Below are positions 7,774-15,389 of a stretch of 64,000 nucleotides of DNA, piece after piece. The notes below the pieces were generated by a model. The model was not told the DNA's origin. It worked only from the letters and a program-made list of their open reading frames with translations, and did no database searches. Where the stretch lies: contig NZ_JAJISP010000008.1 in NCBI RefSeq assembly GCF_022132145.1, positions 124,001-188,000 of the forward strand, written 5' to 3'. The stretch's first letter is position 1, and each line of letters opens with the position of its first letter. This DNA comes from Pseudomonas sp. MMS21 TM103. GTDB taxonomy: Bacteria; Pseudomonadota; Gammaproteobacteria; Pseudomonadales; Pseudomonadaceae. The translations under genes were made by a program, and so were the position numbers.

Positions 7774-8373
7774 ATGAGCTTCAGCCCATTGATCCGCCAA
7801 TTGATCGATTCCCTGCGCATCCTGCCAGGGGTGGGGCAGAAAACTGCCCAGCGCATGGCTTTGCAGATGCTCGAGCGTGATCGCCCTGGTGCAATGCGCC
7901 TGGCTCAGGCATTGACCCGGGCGATGGAAGGCGTTGGTCACTGCAAGCAGTGCCGCAGCCTGAGCGAGGATGAGGTTTGCCAGTTATGCCTTGACCCGCG
8001 TCGCGACGACAGCTTGCTGTGTGTGGTGGAAGGGCCGATGGATGTCTACGCGGTGGAGCAGACTGGCTTTCGTGGGCGTTACTTCGTGCTCAAGGGCCAC
8101 CTTTCCCCGCTCGACGGCCTGGGGCCAGAGGCCATTGGCATTCCTGATCTGCTGGCCCGTATTGCCCAGGGCGGTTTTGTCGAAGTCATCCTGGCGACGA
8201 ACCCGACTGTGGAAGGCGAGGCGACCGCGCATTACATTGCCCAGTTGTTGGCTAACAAGGGACTGATCGCCTCGCGTATTGCCCATGGCATGCCGCTCGG
8301 TGGTGAGTTGGAGTTGGTCGATGGCGGGACCTTGGCCCATTCGATTGCCGGGCGGCGACCGATTCAGTTGTAA
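7774..8373 (+). CDS. recR: Recombination mediator protein RecR
   Basis: A 199-residue protein of the RecFOR pathway that helps load RecA on gapped DNA. The N-terminal helix-hairpin-helix (LRILPGVGQKTAQRMAL) is followed by a C4 zinc finger with C57, C60, C69 and C72. A TOPRIM domain then starts at LLCVVEGPMDVYAVE, with ILATNPTVEGEATAHY and a C-terminal Walker-like segment (LVDGGTLAHSIAGRRPI). Length is normal for the family. It is separated from ybaB by 190 bases that contain the inverted repeat, so it may have its own promoter. Confidence 0.97.
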   Translation: MSFSPLIRQLIDSLRILPGVGQKTAQRMALQMLERDRPGAMRLAQALTRAMEGVGHCKQCRSLSEDEVCQLCLDPRRDDSLLCVVEGPMDVYAVEQTGFRGRYFVLKGHLSPLDGLGPEAIGIPDLLARIAQGGFVEVILATNPTVEGEATAHYIAQLLANKGLIASRIAHGMPLGGELELVDGGTLAHSIAGRRPIQL

Positions 8374-8706
8374 GACCCTGTCTACGATTGGCCCGCCCGT
8401 AGGGGCGGCTTCAGCTATGCAGCCTTTGCGGTGTATCGAAGCGCGCGCGGCTGAATGGCTGGGCGTCCCCCTGGCTCCTGCCCGGTTTTCTGCGCGAAGG
8501 CACCGCCGAAGACGGCTGGGGGCTGCGGGTAGCTGTCGGCAGGGTTATTGGCCGTCGTGCGTCCTTCAGGTCTCATGGGCCTGCTGTGACGAATTTCTAG
8601 TTCGTGCTGGGCATGGCTTAATCGTCCTTGCAGATGGCGCAACTCACATCTTGTAAACCAAGCAAGCGCTCGCTATGGTCGCGGAAACCTCTGCGGGAGC
8701 TGCCCC
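8374..8706. other. 333-base intergenic region between recR and the acyl-CoA dehydrogenase gene
   Basis: No coding frame stands out. A short hairpin CCGCCC (8393-8398) / GGGCGG (8403-8408) lies 20 bases after recR and could end transcription weakly, although no T-run follows. The remainder should hold the promoter of the dehydrogenase gene; I see no strong consensus elements. Confidence 0.4.
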
Positions 8707-9855
8707 ATGTCTGTCTTTCAGGATTACTTCGATGAGTCCCAGCACCTGGTGCGCGACTCGGTGCGGCGCTTCGTTGAGCGGGAAATCCTTCCGTATATCG
8801 ATGAGTGGGAGGAGGCCGAAGAGTTTCCGCGTGAGCTGTATCTGAAGGCTGGTGCCGCCGGGATTCTGGGTATCGGGTACCCGGAGCAGTTTGGTGGCAG
8901 CCACGAGGGCGATACCTTCGCCAAGGTTGCCGCCAGTGAAGAGTTGATGCGCTCAGGTTCCGGTGGTCTGGTCGCGGGCCTTGGTTCGCTGGATATTGGT
9001 CTGCCGCCGGTGATTAAGTGGGGCGCGCCGGCGCTGCGTGAACGCATAGTGCCGCAGGTGCTCGCGGGAGAGAAGATCATGGCTTTGGCGGTCACCGAGC
9101 CGTCCGGCGGCTCTGACGTCGCGAATCTGAAGACTCGCGCGTTACGTGACGGTGATTGCTATCGGGTGACCGGTAGCAAGACTTTTATCACCAGTGGCAT
9201 TCGTGCCGACTACTACACGGTGGCGGTACGGACTGGCGGCGATGGTTTCGGCGGTGTCAGTCTGTTGCTGATCGAGAAGGGCACGCCCGGTTTTACTGTC
9301 GGTCGCAAGTTGAAGAAGATGGGCTGGTGGGCATCGGATACCGCCGAACTCTTCTTCGACGACTGCCGGGTGCCGGTGTCGAACCTGATCGGCGCCGAGA
9401 ACATGGGCTTTGCCTGCATCATGGCCAACTTCCAGAGCGAACGATTGTCGCTGGCGATCATGGCCAATATGACGGCGCAGTTGGCCTTCGAGGAAGCGAT
9501 GAAGTGGGCGAAGCAGCGTGAGGCGTTTGGCAAGCCAATCGGCAAGTTTCAGGTGCTCAAGCATCGTCTGGCGGAGATGGCTACTCAGTTAGAGGTTTCC
9601 CGTGAATTCACCTACCGCCAGGCGGCGAAGATGGCAGCGGGCAAGAGTGTGATAAAGGAAATCTCCATGGCGAAGAATTTCGCCACCGACATTGCCGACC
9701 GGCTGACCTACGATGCGGTGCAGGTAATGGGCGGGATGGGGTATATGAGAGAAAGTCTGGTAGAGCGCCTGTACCGCGATAATCGGATTTTGTCGATTGG
9801 CGGCGGCTCGCGGGAGATCATGAACGAGATCATCAGCAAGCAGATGGGGTTGTAG
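8707..9855 (+). CDS. Acyl-CoA dehydrogenase (long-chain/isovaleryl-type)
   Basis: A 382-residue FAD enzyme that introduces a 2,3 double bond into an acyl-CoA thioester. Family segments seen are AVTEPSGGSDVANLKT (about 128-143, FAD/substrate binding), FGKPIGKFQVLKHRLAEM, and QVMGGMGYMRESLVERLYRD. At the usual medium-chain catalytic position the sequence reads IGGGSREIM, with Gly instead of Glu. Instead, QSERL around Glu245 matches the helix-G base of long-chain and isovaleryl-CoA dehydrogenases, so this enzyme probably uses that alternative base. The substrate is not deducible; neighbours do not form a beta-oxidation operon. Synteny with recR is shared with other pseudomonads. Confidence 0.9.
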   Translation: MSVFQDYFDESQHLVRDSVRRFVEREILPYIDEWEEAEEFPRELYLKAGAAGILGIGYPEQFGGSHEGDTFAKVAASEELMRSGSGGLVAGLGSLDIGLPPVIKWGAPALRERIVPQVLAGEKIMALAVTEPSGGSDVANLKTRALRDGDCYRVTGSKTFITSGIRADYYTVAVRTGGDGFGGVSLLLIEKGTPGFTVGRKLKKMGWWASDTAELFFDDCRVPVSNLIGAENMGFACIMANFQSERLSLAIMANMTAQLAFEEAMKWAKQREAFGKPIGKFQVLKHRLAEMATQLEVSREFTYRQAAKMAAGKSVIKEISMAKNFATDIADRLTYDAVQVMGGMGYMRESLVERLYRDNRILSIGGGSREIMNEIISKQMGL

Positions 9856-9878
9856 GGCGGGGTTCGGCGCTGTATTGG

Positions 9879-9918
9879 ACGCGAAAGCCTTACGGAGCTG
9901 TGGTGAGGTGTTTCGCGT
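9879..9918. repeat. Inverted repeat after the acyl-CoA dehydrogenase gene
   Basis: ACGCGAAA (9879-9886) and TTTCGCGT (9911-9918) are perfect arms around a 24-base loop, just after the dehydrogenase stop. There is no T-run, so a terminator role is uncertain. Confidence 0.35.
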
Positions 9919-9997
9919 AGCGTCCTGAGTGTCTTCTCGCGCAGGGGTGCAGGGGTGTGGGCGTGATGCAGGACAGGGCTGTTGCTGTTCAGCAGGC

Positions 9998-10031
9998 AAA
10001 AAAAAACGAGCCCCGCTTGTGCGGGGCTCGT
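9998..10031 (-). terminator. Intrinsic terminator of the cold-shock gene
   Basis: A perfect 11-bp stem ACGAGCCCCGC (10006-10016) / GCGGGGCTCGT (10021-10031) with loop TTGT. On the minus strand it runs straight into a T-run of about nine (9998-10006). It lies 21 bases past the stop of the csp gene. Textbook rho-independent structure. Confidence 0.95.
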
Positions 10032-10052
10032 CTCTTGAACAGGTCAGGAAGC

Positions 10053-10265
10053 TTAAGCTACCTGTACCTCTTCAGCTTGCATACCTTTCTGACCGCGTGC
10101 GGCCACATAGGTAACGGTTTGGCCTTCTTTCAGGCTCTTGAAACCGTCGCTTTGGATAGCTTTGAAATGAACGAACAGATCATCGCCGCCGTTAGTCGGG
10201 GTAATGAAGCCGAAGCCCTTTTCATCGTTGAACCATTTGACGGTGCCAGTTTCGCGGTTAGCCAT
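10053..10265 (-). CDS. Cold-shock domain protein (CspA family)
   Basis: A 70-residue single-domain nucleic-acid chaperone that melts RNA structure. RNP1 is KGFGFI at residues 16-21 and RNP2 is LFVHF at 30-34, inside the family pattern GTVKWFNDEKGFGFITP. Length equals that of typical CspA paralogs; which paralog it is cannot be told from one window. ATG 10265 has AAGAGA upstream. The T/A-rich stretch beyond 10360 on the plus strand would supply a long 5' leader or promoter, as is usual for cold-shock genes. It is monocistronic, with a strong terminator downstream. Confidence 0.95.
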   Translation of the reverse strand: MANRETGTVKWFNDEKGFGFITPTNGGDDLFVHFKAIQSDGFKSLKEGQTVTYVAARGQKGMQAEEVQVA

Positions 10266-11377
10266 GATGTATCTCTTATTGAATCGATGCGGATTGCAGT
10301 ACTAGAAATACCGCAGGAGGGTGATGAACGCAATGATTTTTCGGTATTCAGTGGCTTTGAGTGGAAATTAATCCACACCGATTGTTCTGCAAGATATCGC
10401 TTAATCCGCCGATGTTTGTTGTTTTTAAACCTATTTTTCGGTTTTTTGCCCATATATCGGCGAAGTTGTCTGTTGCGAGGTCGGTCGGGCGGTCTCGGGC
10501 CTCTGGTACGCCCAAGTGGCGGCACTCCGAACCCCGGATGCAGTCGCTCAATGCCGCGGAGGCAGTTTATGAAGCTGTTTTCAGCGCCCATTGCGGACTC
10601 TCGGATCAGTCATCGGTGCAGCTGGGGTGGCACGAGTGCGTCGATTCAAGTCAGTGAGTGGCATTTTCATGGCCCGCATTAGCGTCGGGTTGCCTGTCAA
10701 TGCTGTCGAACTGCCCTGGATCATTATCGCTGGCGGTTGTTCGGGTATCTTTTAGGGCACTGAATACAAGCAAGGTTCTACCATTATGCTCGGTCGGCCT
10801 ATTCAGGCAGTCGATGCCGTCATCACCGGCAATGGAAATTTCGGTGCAAAGCTACTCGCGGAAGTTCCCAAGTGTCGTCGACGCTCCCAAGGACAACGGG
10901 CAGGCCCATGTTTCTTGCCGATGATGAGGTCCATGGTCGGGTGCTGTTCGAGCGTGCTACCGGGTGATCTGCTGAGGGTGTCGCCGTTTGGGTCCCGCGA
11001 GGGCGGTGCAGTCAAGGCGGTGCGGGCATGTATTCGCTTAACGCCAACACAACAACCTCGACCTGCCACCGCCGCAGCTGACAAGGGGGTAAGCGCCAGA
11101 ATTTTCCCTGCGGGCAGCTGTGTGGTGTGTTCAGCTGCTTCGTCTGTCCGTTCATCTAACCTGAAAGGTGGATCAATATTCTCGGTACTGGCTGTAAGAA
11201 GTGCGTCAACCTGAGTGAGAACACCCGCTTTGGCGATCGATGATCGGATGGTGTCGGTGGGCCAGGGGCTGACGACCGGTGAAATAGTGACTCTTTGTGC
11301 AAGCCCGCCGATGCCGATCGCTGGCTAACGCAGAGTGAACATGGTCTAGCCATCAACCAGCAGGGGAGTGCGACGAG
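10266..11377. other. 1.1-kb region with no convincing gene
   Basis: The first ~200 bases are AT-rich and probably contain the cold-shock promoter and leader on the minus strand. Between about 10480 and 11370 several open frames exist on both strands (for example 10786-11214 +, 10803-11084 -), but none shows a recognisable domain, a good ribosome-binding site and plausible residue composition together. It could be a decayed gene. The last part must hold the cbpA promoter. I recognise no RNA gene. Confidence 0.45.
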
Positions 11378-12331
11378 TTGGAATTCAAGGATTACTACCA
11401 GGTCCTCGGTCTGGACAAGAGCGCCAGTGAGGATGAGATCAAGAAGTCCTACCGCAAGCTGGCGCGCAAATACCATCCGGATGTGAGCAAGGAGGCGGAT
11501 GCCGAACTGCGCATGAAGGAGGTCAACGAGGCCTACGCGGTACTTGGCGACCTGGAAAAGCGCGCGGCCTACGATCAGCTCGGTGGTCGATATCGGGATG
11601 GTCAGGAATTCCAGCCGCCACCGAATTGGGACGCCGGCTTCGAGTTTTCCGGTGCCGACTTCTCCGGCGCCGACATGGGCGACTTCAGCGACTTCTTTGC
11701 CAACCTGTTTGGGCACGCTGCTGCCGGTCGGACAGGGCGCGGCGGGCATGCCGGGCCGCGGCCAAGGCGTGGTGAGGATCATCACGCCAAGATCGTCATC
11801 GACCTGCGTGATGCCTATGAGGGCGCGCCACGCACCATCACGCTGCGTGGCGCACGGGCCGACGCCCATGGCCGCGTGAGCATGCAGGAGCATAACCTCA
11901 CCGTGCAGATTCCCAAGGGCGTCAAGGAAGGTCAGCATATCCGCCTGGCCGGTCAAGGCAGCCCGGGTATCGGTGGCAGCGCGGCGGGGGATTTGTTCTT
12001 GGAGGTGCACTTCAAACAGGACCCGCACTACCGCGTGGACGGTCGCGATGTCTACGAGACCCTGCCGGTCACTCCGTGGGAAGCGGCATTGGGCGCCAGC
12101 ATCGAGGCGCCCACACCATCGGGCAAGGTGCAGGTGAAAATACCTGCCAATTCGCAAGGTGGCCGCAAGTTGCGCCTCAAGGGCCGCGGCATTCCCGGCG
12201 AGCCGGCGGGTGATTTGTATCTGCTGCTGGAAATCGCGCTGCCGCCTGCCGACACCGAAAAGGCGCGTCAGCTCTATGAAATGATGGCGCGGGAGATGGC
12301 CTTCAACCCGCGCCGGGCCATGGGAGTCTGA
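11378..12331 (+). CDS. cbpA: Curved-DNA-binding / DnaJ-like co-chaperone CbpA
   Basis: A 317-residue type II J-domain protein that stimulates DnaK and, as CbpA, binds curved DNA. The J domain covers residues 1-70 with HPD at 33-35. A Gly/Phe-rich linker follows (FSGADFSGADMGDFSDFF), then two C-terminal beta domains (ITLRGARADAHGRV; PWEAALGASIEAPTPSGKV) without the DnaJ zinc finger. The start is TTG at 11378, preceded by GGGGAG about ten bases upstream, because family members begin (M)xFKDYY and no ATG fits. It is followed three bases later by its modulator gene cbpM. Confidence 0.93.
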   Translation: MEFKDYYQVLGLDKSASEDEIKKSYRKLARKYHPDVSKEADAELRMKEVNEAYAVLGDLEKRAAYDQLGGRYRDGQEFQPPPNWDAGFEFSGADFSGADMGDFSDFFANLFGHAAAGRTGRGGHAGPRPRRGEDHHAKIVIDLRDAYEGAPRTITLRGARADAHGRVSMQEHNLTVQIPKGVKEGQHIRLAGQGSPGIGGSAAGDLFLEVHFKQDPHYRVDGRDVYETLPVTPWEAALGASIEAPTPSGKVQVKIPANSQGGRKLRLKGRGIPGEPAGDLYLLLEIALPPADTEKARQLYEMMAREMAFNPRRAMGV

Positions 12332-12334
12332 ACC

Positions 12335-12640
12335 ATGCCACACACTGAGATTGTCACCGGCGTTTTGCTGGATGAGGTCGCCCTCGACCTCGATGAACTG
12401 GCCCAGGCCTGTTCGGTCGATGCATTGTGGATCGTCGAGCGGGTCGAGGCGGGGTTGCTCTGCGAAGTAACCCAGCCGCAGCGCTTCAGCAGTGCCGAGT
12501 TGCTCCGCGCCCGGCGCCTGCTGGCGATCGAGCGGGATTTCGATGCCAACCCCGAACTGGCTGCCTTGGTGGTGGACTTGATCGAGGAGGTGGGGCGCCT
12601 CAAGAGTCGACTGAGGAAAGCGGGCATCGACGAAAAGTAG
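12335..12640 (+). CDS. cbpM: Chaperone modulatory protein CbpM
   Basis: A 101-residue MerR-like helical protein that binds the CbpA J-domain and inhibits both its co-chaperone and DNA-binding activity. The N-terminal half contains the HTH-like LDELAQACSVDALWIVERVEAG and the C-terminal half a long helix (VVDLIEEVGRLKSRLRKAG). ATG at 12335 starts 4 bases after the cbpA stop, so the pair is co-expressed. Length and order match the known cbpAM operon. Confidence 0.92.
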   Translation: MPHTEIVTGVLLDEVALDLDELAQACSVDALWIVERVEAGLLCEVTQPQRFSSAELLRARRLLAIERDFDANPELAALVVDLIEEVGRLKSRLRKAGIDEK

Positions 12641-12725
12641 CCGTGGCTGGCATACCTGAATGCAGGCGCGCACTCGCTCGCGCTATGGATCCTCAGGTTG
12701 ATCGACCCGTGCAGAATTCAGTCAT

Positions 12726-12739
12726 TCAATAGTTATTGA
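12726..12739. promoter_or_regulatory. Dyad upstream of the acr3 unit, candidate ArsR operator
   Basis: TCAATA-GT-TATTGA is a perfect 6+6 dyad that ends at the Shine-Dalgarno GAGGGAG of the small ORF at 12750. AT-rich dyads overlapping the promoter or ribosome-binding region are usual ArsR targets, and arsR lies 5 kb away in the same island. Binding is inferred, not shown. Confidence 0.4.
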
Positions 12740-12749
12740 GGGAGTCAAA

Positions 12750-12869
12750 GTGAAGGCCGTTCAGGTATTCGATTCTGCGCGCTACACAGTGATCCTACGA
12801 TTCAGACACGAGCCGGAGGGCAGCCAGAGCCTGGCTGCGCTGTCGCACTCGGAAGAGATCCTGGCATGA
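12750..12869 (+). CDS. Small ORF (39 aa) translationally coupled to the arsenite exporter
   Basis: GTG at 12750 has a strong Shine-Dalgarno (GAGGGAG, about 6-base spacing) and encodes 39 residues starting VKAVQVFDSARYTVI and ending SLAALSHSEEILA. Its TGA overlaps the ATG of the exporter gene (ATGA), the arrangement used for translational coupling. It has no signal peptide, membrane segment or Cys, so it is not an obvious metalloid chaperone. I do not recognise it. It could be a real small protein, a leader for expression control, or the remnant of a gene once present between the promoter and acr3. Confidence 0.45.
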   Translation: MKAVQVFDSARYTVILRFRHEPEGSQSLAALSHSEEILA

Positions 12870-14026
12870 GTACAAAGCAGCCTATCGGCTTTTTCGAACG
12901 CTATCTGTCGGTCTGGGTCGCGCTGTGCATCGTTACCGGCATTGGCCTGGGCAGCCTGTTTCCGCAGCTGTTCCAGACCATGGCCGGTTATGAATACGGT
13001 TCGGTCAACTTCATAGTCGCGGTGCTGATCTGGCTGATGGTCTACCCGATGATGGTGTCGGTGGATTTCTTCAGCCTCCAGCGCATTCATGAACGGCCCA
13101 AGGGGCTGATCATCACCCTGACGGTCAATTGGCTGATCAAGCCCTTCACCATGGCAGGCCTGGGGGTGGTGTTCTTTCACTACTTGTTTGTCGACCTGAT
13201 CGATCCGGCTGACGCCAGCCAATATATTGCCGGCTTGATCCTGCTCGGCGCCGCGCCCTGTACCGCCATGGTATTCGTCTGGTCGCAACTGACCCGTGGC
13301 GACGCTACCTACACCCTGGTGCAGGTGGCGCTGAACGATGTGATCATGATCTTCGCCTTCGCACCCCTGGTCGCTCTGCTGCTCGGGGTCACCAACATCG
13401 AGGTGCCCTGGGCAACATTGCTGCTGTCCGTGGGGCTCTACGTGTTGATCCCGCTGATCGCCGGGGTGATCACCCGGCTGAAACTCAGTGCCGATGCTGG
13501 CAGCGCCGTGGAGGCCGAACAGGCAGTTTCGCGTTTCACCGCTCGGGTCAAGCCTCTGTCGGTGCTCGGGCTGCTGGGTACGGTGGTGCTGCTGTTCGGT
13601 TTTCAGGGGCCGATCATTCTGGATAAGCCGGTACTGATTGCCTTGATTACTGTGCCCTTGCTGATTCAGTCCTACGGCATTTTTGCCATTGCCTATTTAG
13701 CGGCCCGCGCATGGAAAGTGCCCTTCAATGTGGCGGCACCCTGCGCCCTGATCGGTACCTCGAATTTCTTCGAGCTGGCGGTCGCCGTGGCGATCGGGTT
13801 GTTCGGTCTCAATTCCGGCGCTGCCCTGGTCACGGTGGTTGGCGTGCTGGTGGAAGTGCCGGTGATGTTGTCGCTGGTCACCTTCGCCAATCGAACCCGT
13901 GGGTGGTTCCCGCAGTCGGCGCCCAGCTGCGCTGCGGCAGCTGCAGCTCAATCTGCAGGACCCCACGCAGGAGAGCCACGTCACTCCGGGGCACCTGTTA
14001 GCCAATCCCCGCCACGCGGAAACTGA
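12866..14026 (+). CDS. acr3: ACR3-family arsenite efflux transporter
   Basis: A 386-residue inner-membrane carrier of the BASS/ACR3 superfamily that exports arsenite. About ten hydrophobic segments are visible. The conserved GAAPCTAMVFVWSQL contains Cys132, the thiol known to be essential in this family. NDVIMIFAFAPL and IGTSNFFELAVAVAIGLFG, with the conserved acidic residue, follow. The family normally ends soon after NRTxxWFP. Here about 35 extra residues of Ala/Ser/Pro-rich, low-complexity sequence are added, running to one base before the next gene. ATG 12866 overlaps the stop of a small ORF. It forms a plus-strand unit with the ATP-grasp-like gene. Confidence 0.93.
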   Translation: MSTKQPIGFFERYLSVWVALCIVTGIGLGSLFPQLFQTMAGYEYGSVNFIVAVLIWLMVYPMMVSVDFFSLQRIHERPKGLIITLTVNWLIKPFTMAGLGVVFFHYLFVDLIDPADASQYIAGLILLGAAPCTAMVFVWSQLTRGDATYTLVQVALNDVIMIFAFAPLVALLLGVTNIEVPWATLLLSVGLYVLIPLIAGVITRLKLSADAGSAVEAEQAVSRFTARVKPLSVLGLLGTVVLLFGFQGPIILDKPVLIALITVPLLIQSYGIFAIAYLAARAWKVPFNVAAPCALIGTSNFFELAVAVAIGLFGLNSGAALVTVVGVLVEVPVMLSLVTFANRTRGWFPQSAPSCAAAAAAQSAGPHAGEPRHSGAPVSQSPPRGN

Positions 14027-14027
14027 T

Positions 14028-15389
14028 ATGACCAAGCCGATGATCCCCCTGTGTGAAAACGACGCGAACTATCTCTCGACAGCCGCCGCTGCGGCAGCCC
14101 TGGCCGGCGTTTCGATCGAGACGCTGAACAGTCGCTGCTTCTGCATCAGTCTGGACGGCGAGGCGTTGCGCAGCGCTCTGGAGTCGACACTGGGCCAGCC
14201 CGGCCTGTCCGAGCTGGTGCAGCAGCGTTGCCCCTACCTGTTCGCCGCCCATCCGGTGTTTATCGCCCCGGCGCACTTGCAGCGCATGGCCGAGGTGATC
14301 CGCGCCATCGAGTCGGTGGTGGCCCTGCCGGCCTATCGCGAGTTGGTGTTGGCCCGTTCGCCGACCATCGCGGCACATGATCCGGGCGGCGCCAAGGGGG
14401 TGTTCTTCGGCTACGACTTCCATGTCACCGAGGGCGGTTTCGGCCTGATCGAGATCAACAGCAATGCCGGCGGGGCCATGCTCAACGCCGTACTGGCGCG
14501 GGCACAACGGGCCTGCTGCCCGGCCATCGAACAGTTACTGCCGCCGGCATTGCGGGCCGAGACGCTGGAGGCCGGGATCATCGCCATGTTCCAGCAGGAG
14601 TGGGCCTTGGCCGGTCAGGCGCGGCCGCTGCGCAGCATCGCCATCGTCGACGAGGCGCCCGAGCAGCAGTACCTGTACCCGGAGTTCCTGCTATTCCAGC
14701 AGTTGTTCCAGCGTCATAGCTTGCAGGCGGTGATCGCCGACCCGGCCGAGTTGAGCCTGAGGGATGGCATGCTCTGGCATGGCGAGCTGGCCATCGACCT
14801 GGTCTACAACCGCCTGACCGATTTCGCCCTCGACGCCCCCGCCAACGCCACATTGCGTCAGGCCTATCTTGAACACGCCAGCGTGCTCACGCCGCATCCG
14901 CAAGCCCATGCCCTGTATGCCGACAAGCGCAACCTGGCGCTGCTCTGCGATGTCGAGCAATTGCAGGCACTGGACGTGCCCCAGGCCACTCAGGAATTGC
15001 TGCTGGCGGCCATTCCGCATACCGAGGTCGTGGATCCGGCCAATGCCGAACGCCTGTGGCGCCAACGCAAGCAGCTGTTTTTCAAACCCTGCACCGGTTA
15101 TGGCAGCCGCGCGGCCTACCGTGGCGACAAACTGACCCAGCGCGTCTGGCAGGAGATTCTTGCGGGCGACTACGTGGCCCAGGCCCTGGTGCTGCCGGGG
15201 CAGCGGGTGATGGCCAGCGATACCCCGGCGCTGAAGTTCGATCTTCGTGATTACGCCTACGATGGCGCGGTGCAGTGGGTGGCGGCGCGCTTGTACCAGG
15301 GCCAGACCACCAACTTTCGCACCCCGGGCGGCGGCTTTGCCCCGGTCTATCCGGCGCCGCAGTCAGGTTGTGCGCCGGGTTGTAACTAA
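14028..15389 (+). CDS. ATP-grasp-like enzyme of unknown function in the arsenic island
   Basis: A 453-residue soluble protein starting MTKPMIPLCEN one base after the exporter stop. An ATG this close to the upstream stop suggests coupling; an open frame further upstream lies inside acr3 and is not used here. GYDFHVTEGGFGLIEINSNA at 129-148 and the C-terminal FKPCTGYGSRAAYRGD, LKFDLRDYAYDG and TTNFRTPGGGFAPVY resemble nucleotide- and metal-binding segments of ATP-grasp ligases, possibly with a permuted order. Twelve or so Cys are scattered through it, including adjacent C163-C164 and a C-terminal CAPGC. It may ligate a peptide or thiol (inference). I know of no assigned ars function for this family. 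It ends exactly where the convergent arsJ ends. Confidence 0.6.
   Translation: MTKPMIPLCENDANYLSTAAAAAALAGVSIETLNSRCFCISLDGEALRSALESTLGQPGLSELVQQRCPYLFAAHPVFIAPAHLQRMAEVIRAIESVVALPAYRELVLARSPTIAAHDPGGAKGVFFGYDFHVTEGGFGLIEINSNAGGAMLNAVLARAQRACCPAIEQLLPPALRAETLEAGIIAMFQQEWALAGQARPLRSIAIVDEAPEQQYLYPEFLLFQQLFQRHSLQAVIADPAELSLRDGMLWHGELAIDLVYNRLTDFALDAPANATLRQAYLEHASVLTPHPQAHALYADKRNLALLCDVEQLQALDVPQATQELLLAAIPHTEVVDPANAERLWRQRKQLFFKPCTGYGSRAAYRGDKLTQRVWQEILAGDYVAQALVLPGQRVMASDTPALKFDLRDYAYDGAVQWVAARLYQGQTTNFRTPGGGFAPVYPAPQSGCAPGCN

Noticed and set aside
10786..11214. 142-codon frame between csp and cbpA
   Set aside because: Residue composition (Ser, Arg, Cys-rich) is shadow-like, and no domain or good start signal is present.
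11156..12673. 505-codon minus-strand frame
   Set aside because: It is antisense to cbpA and cbpM, both of which are clearly recognisable.
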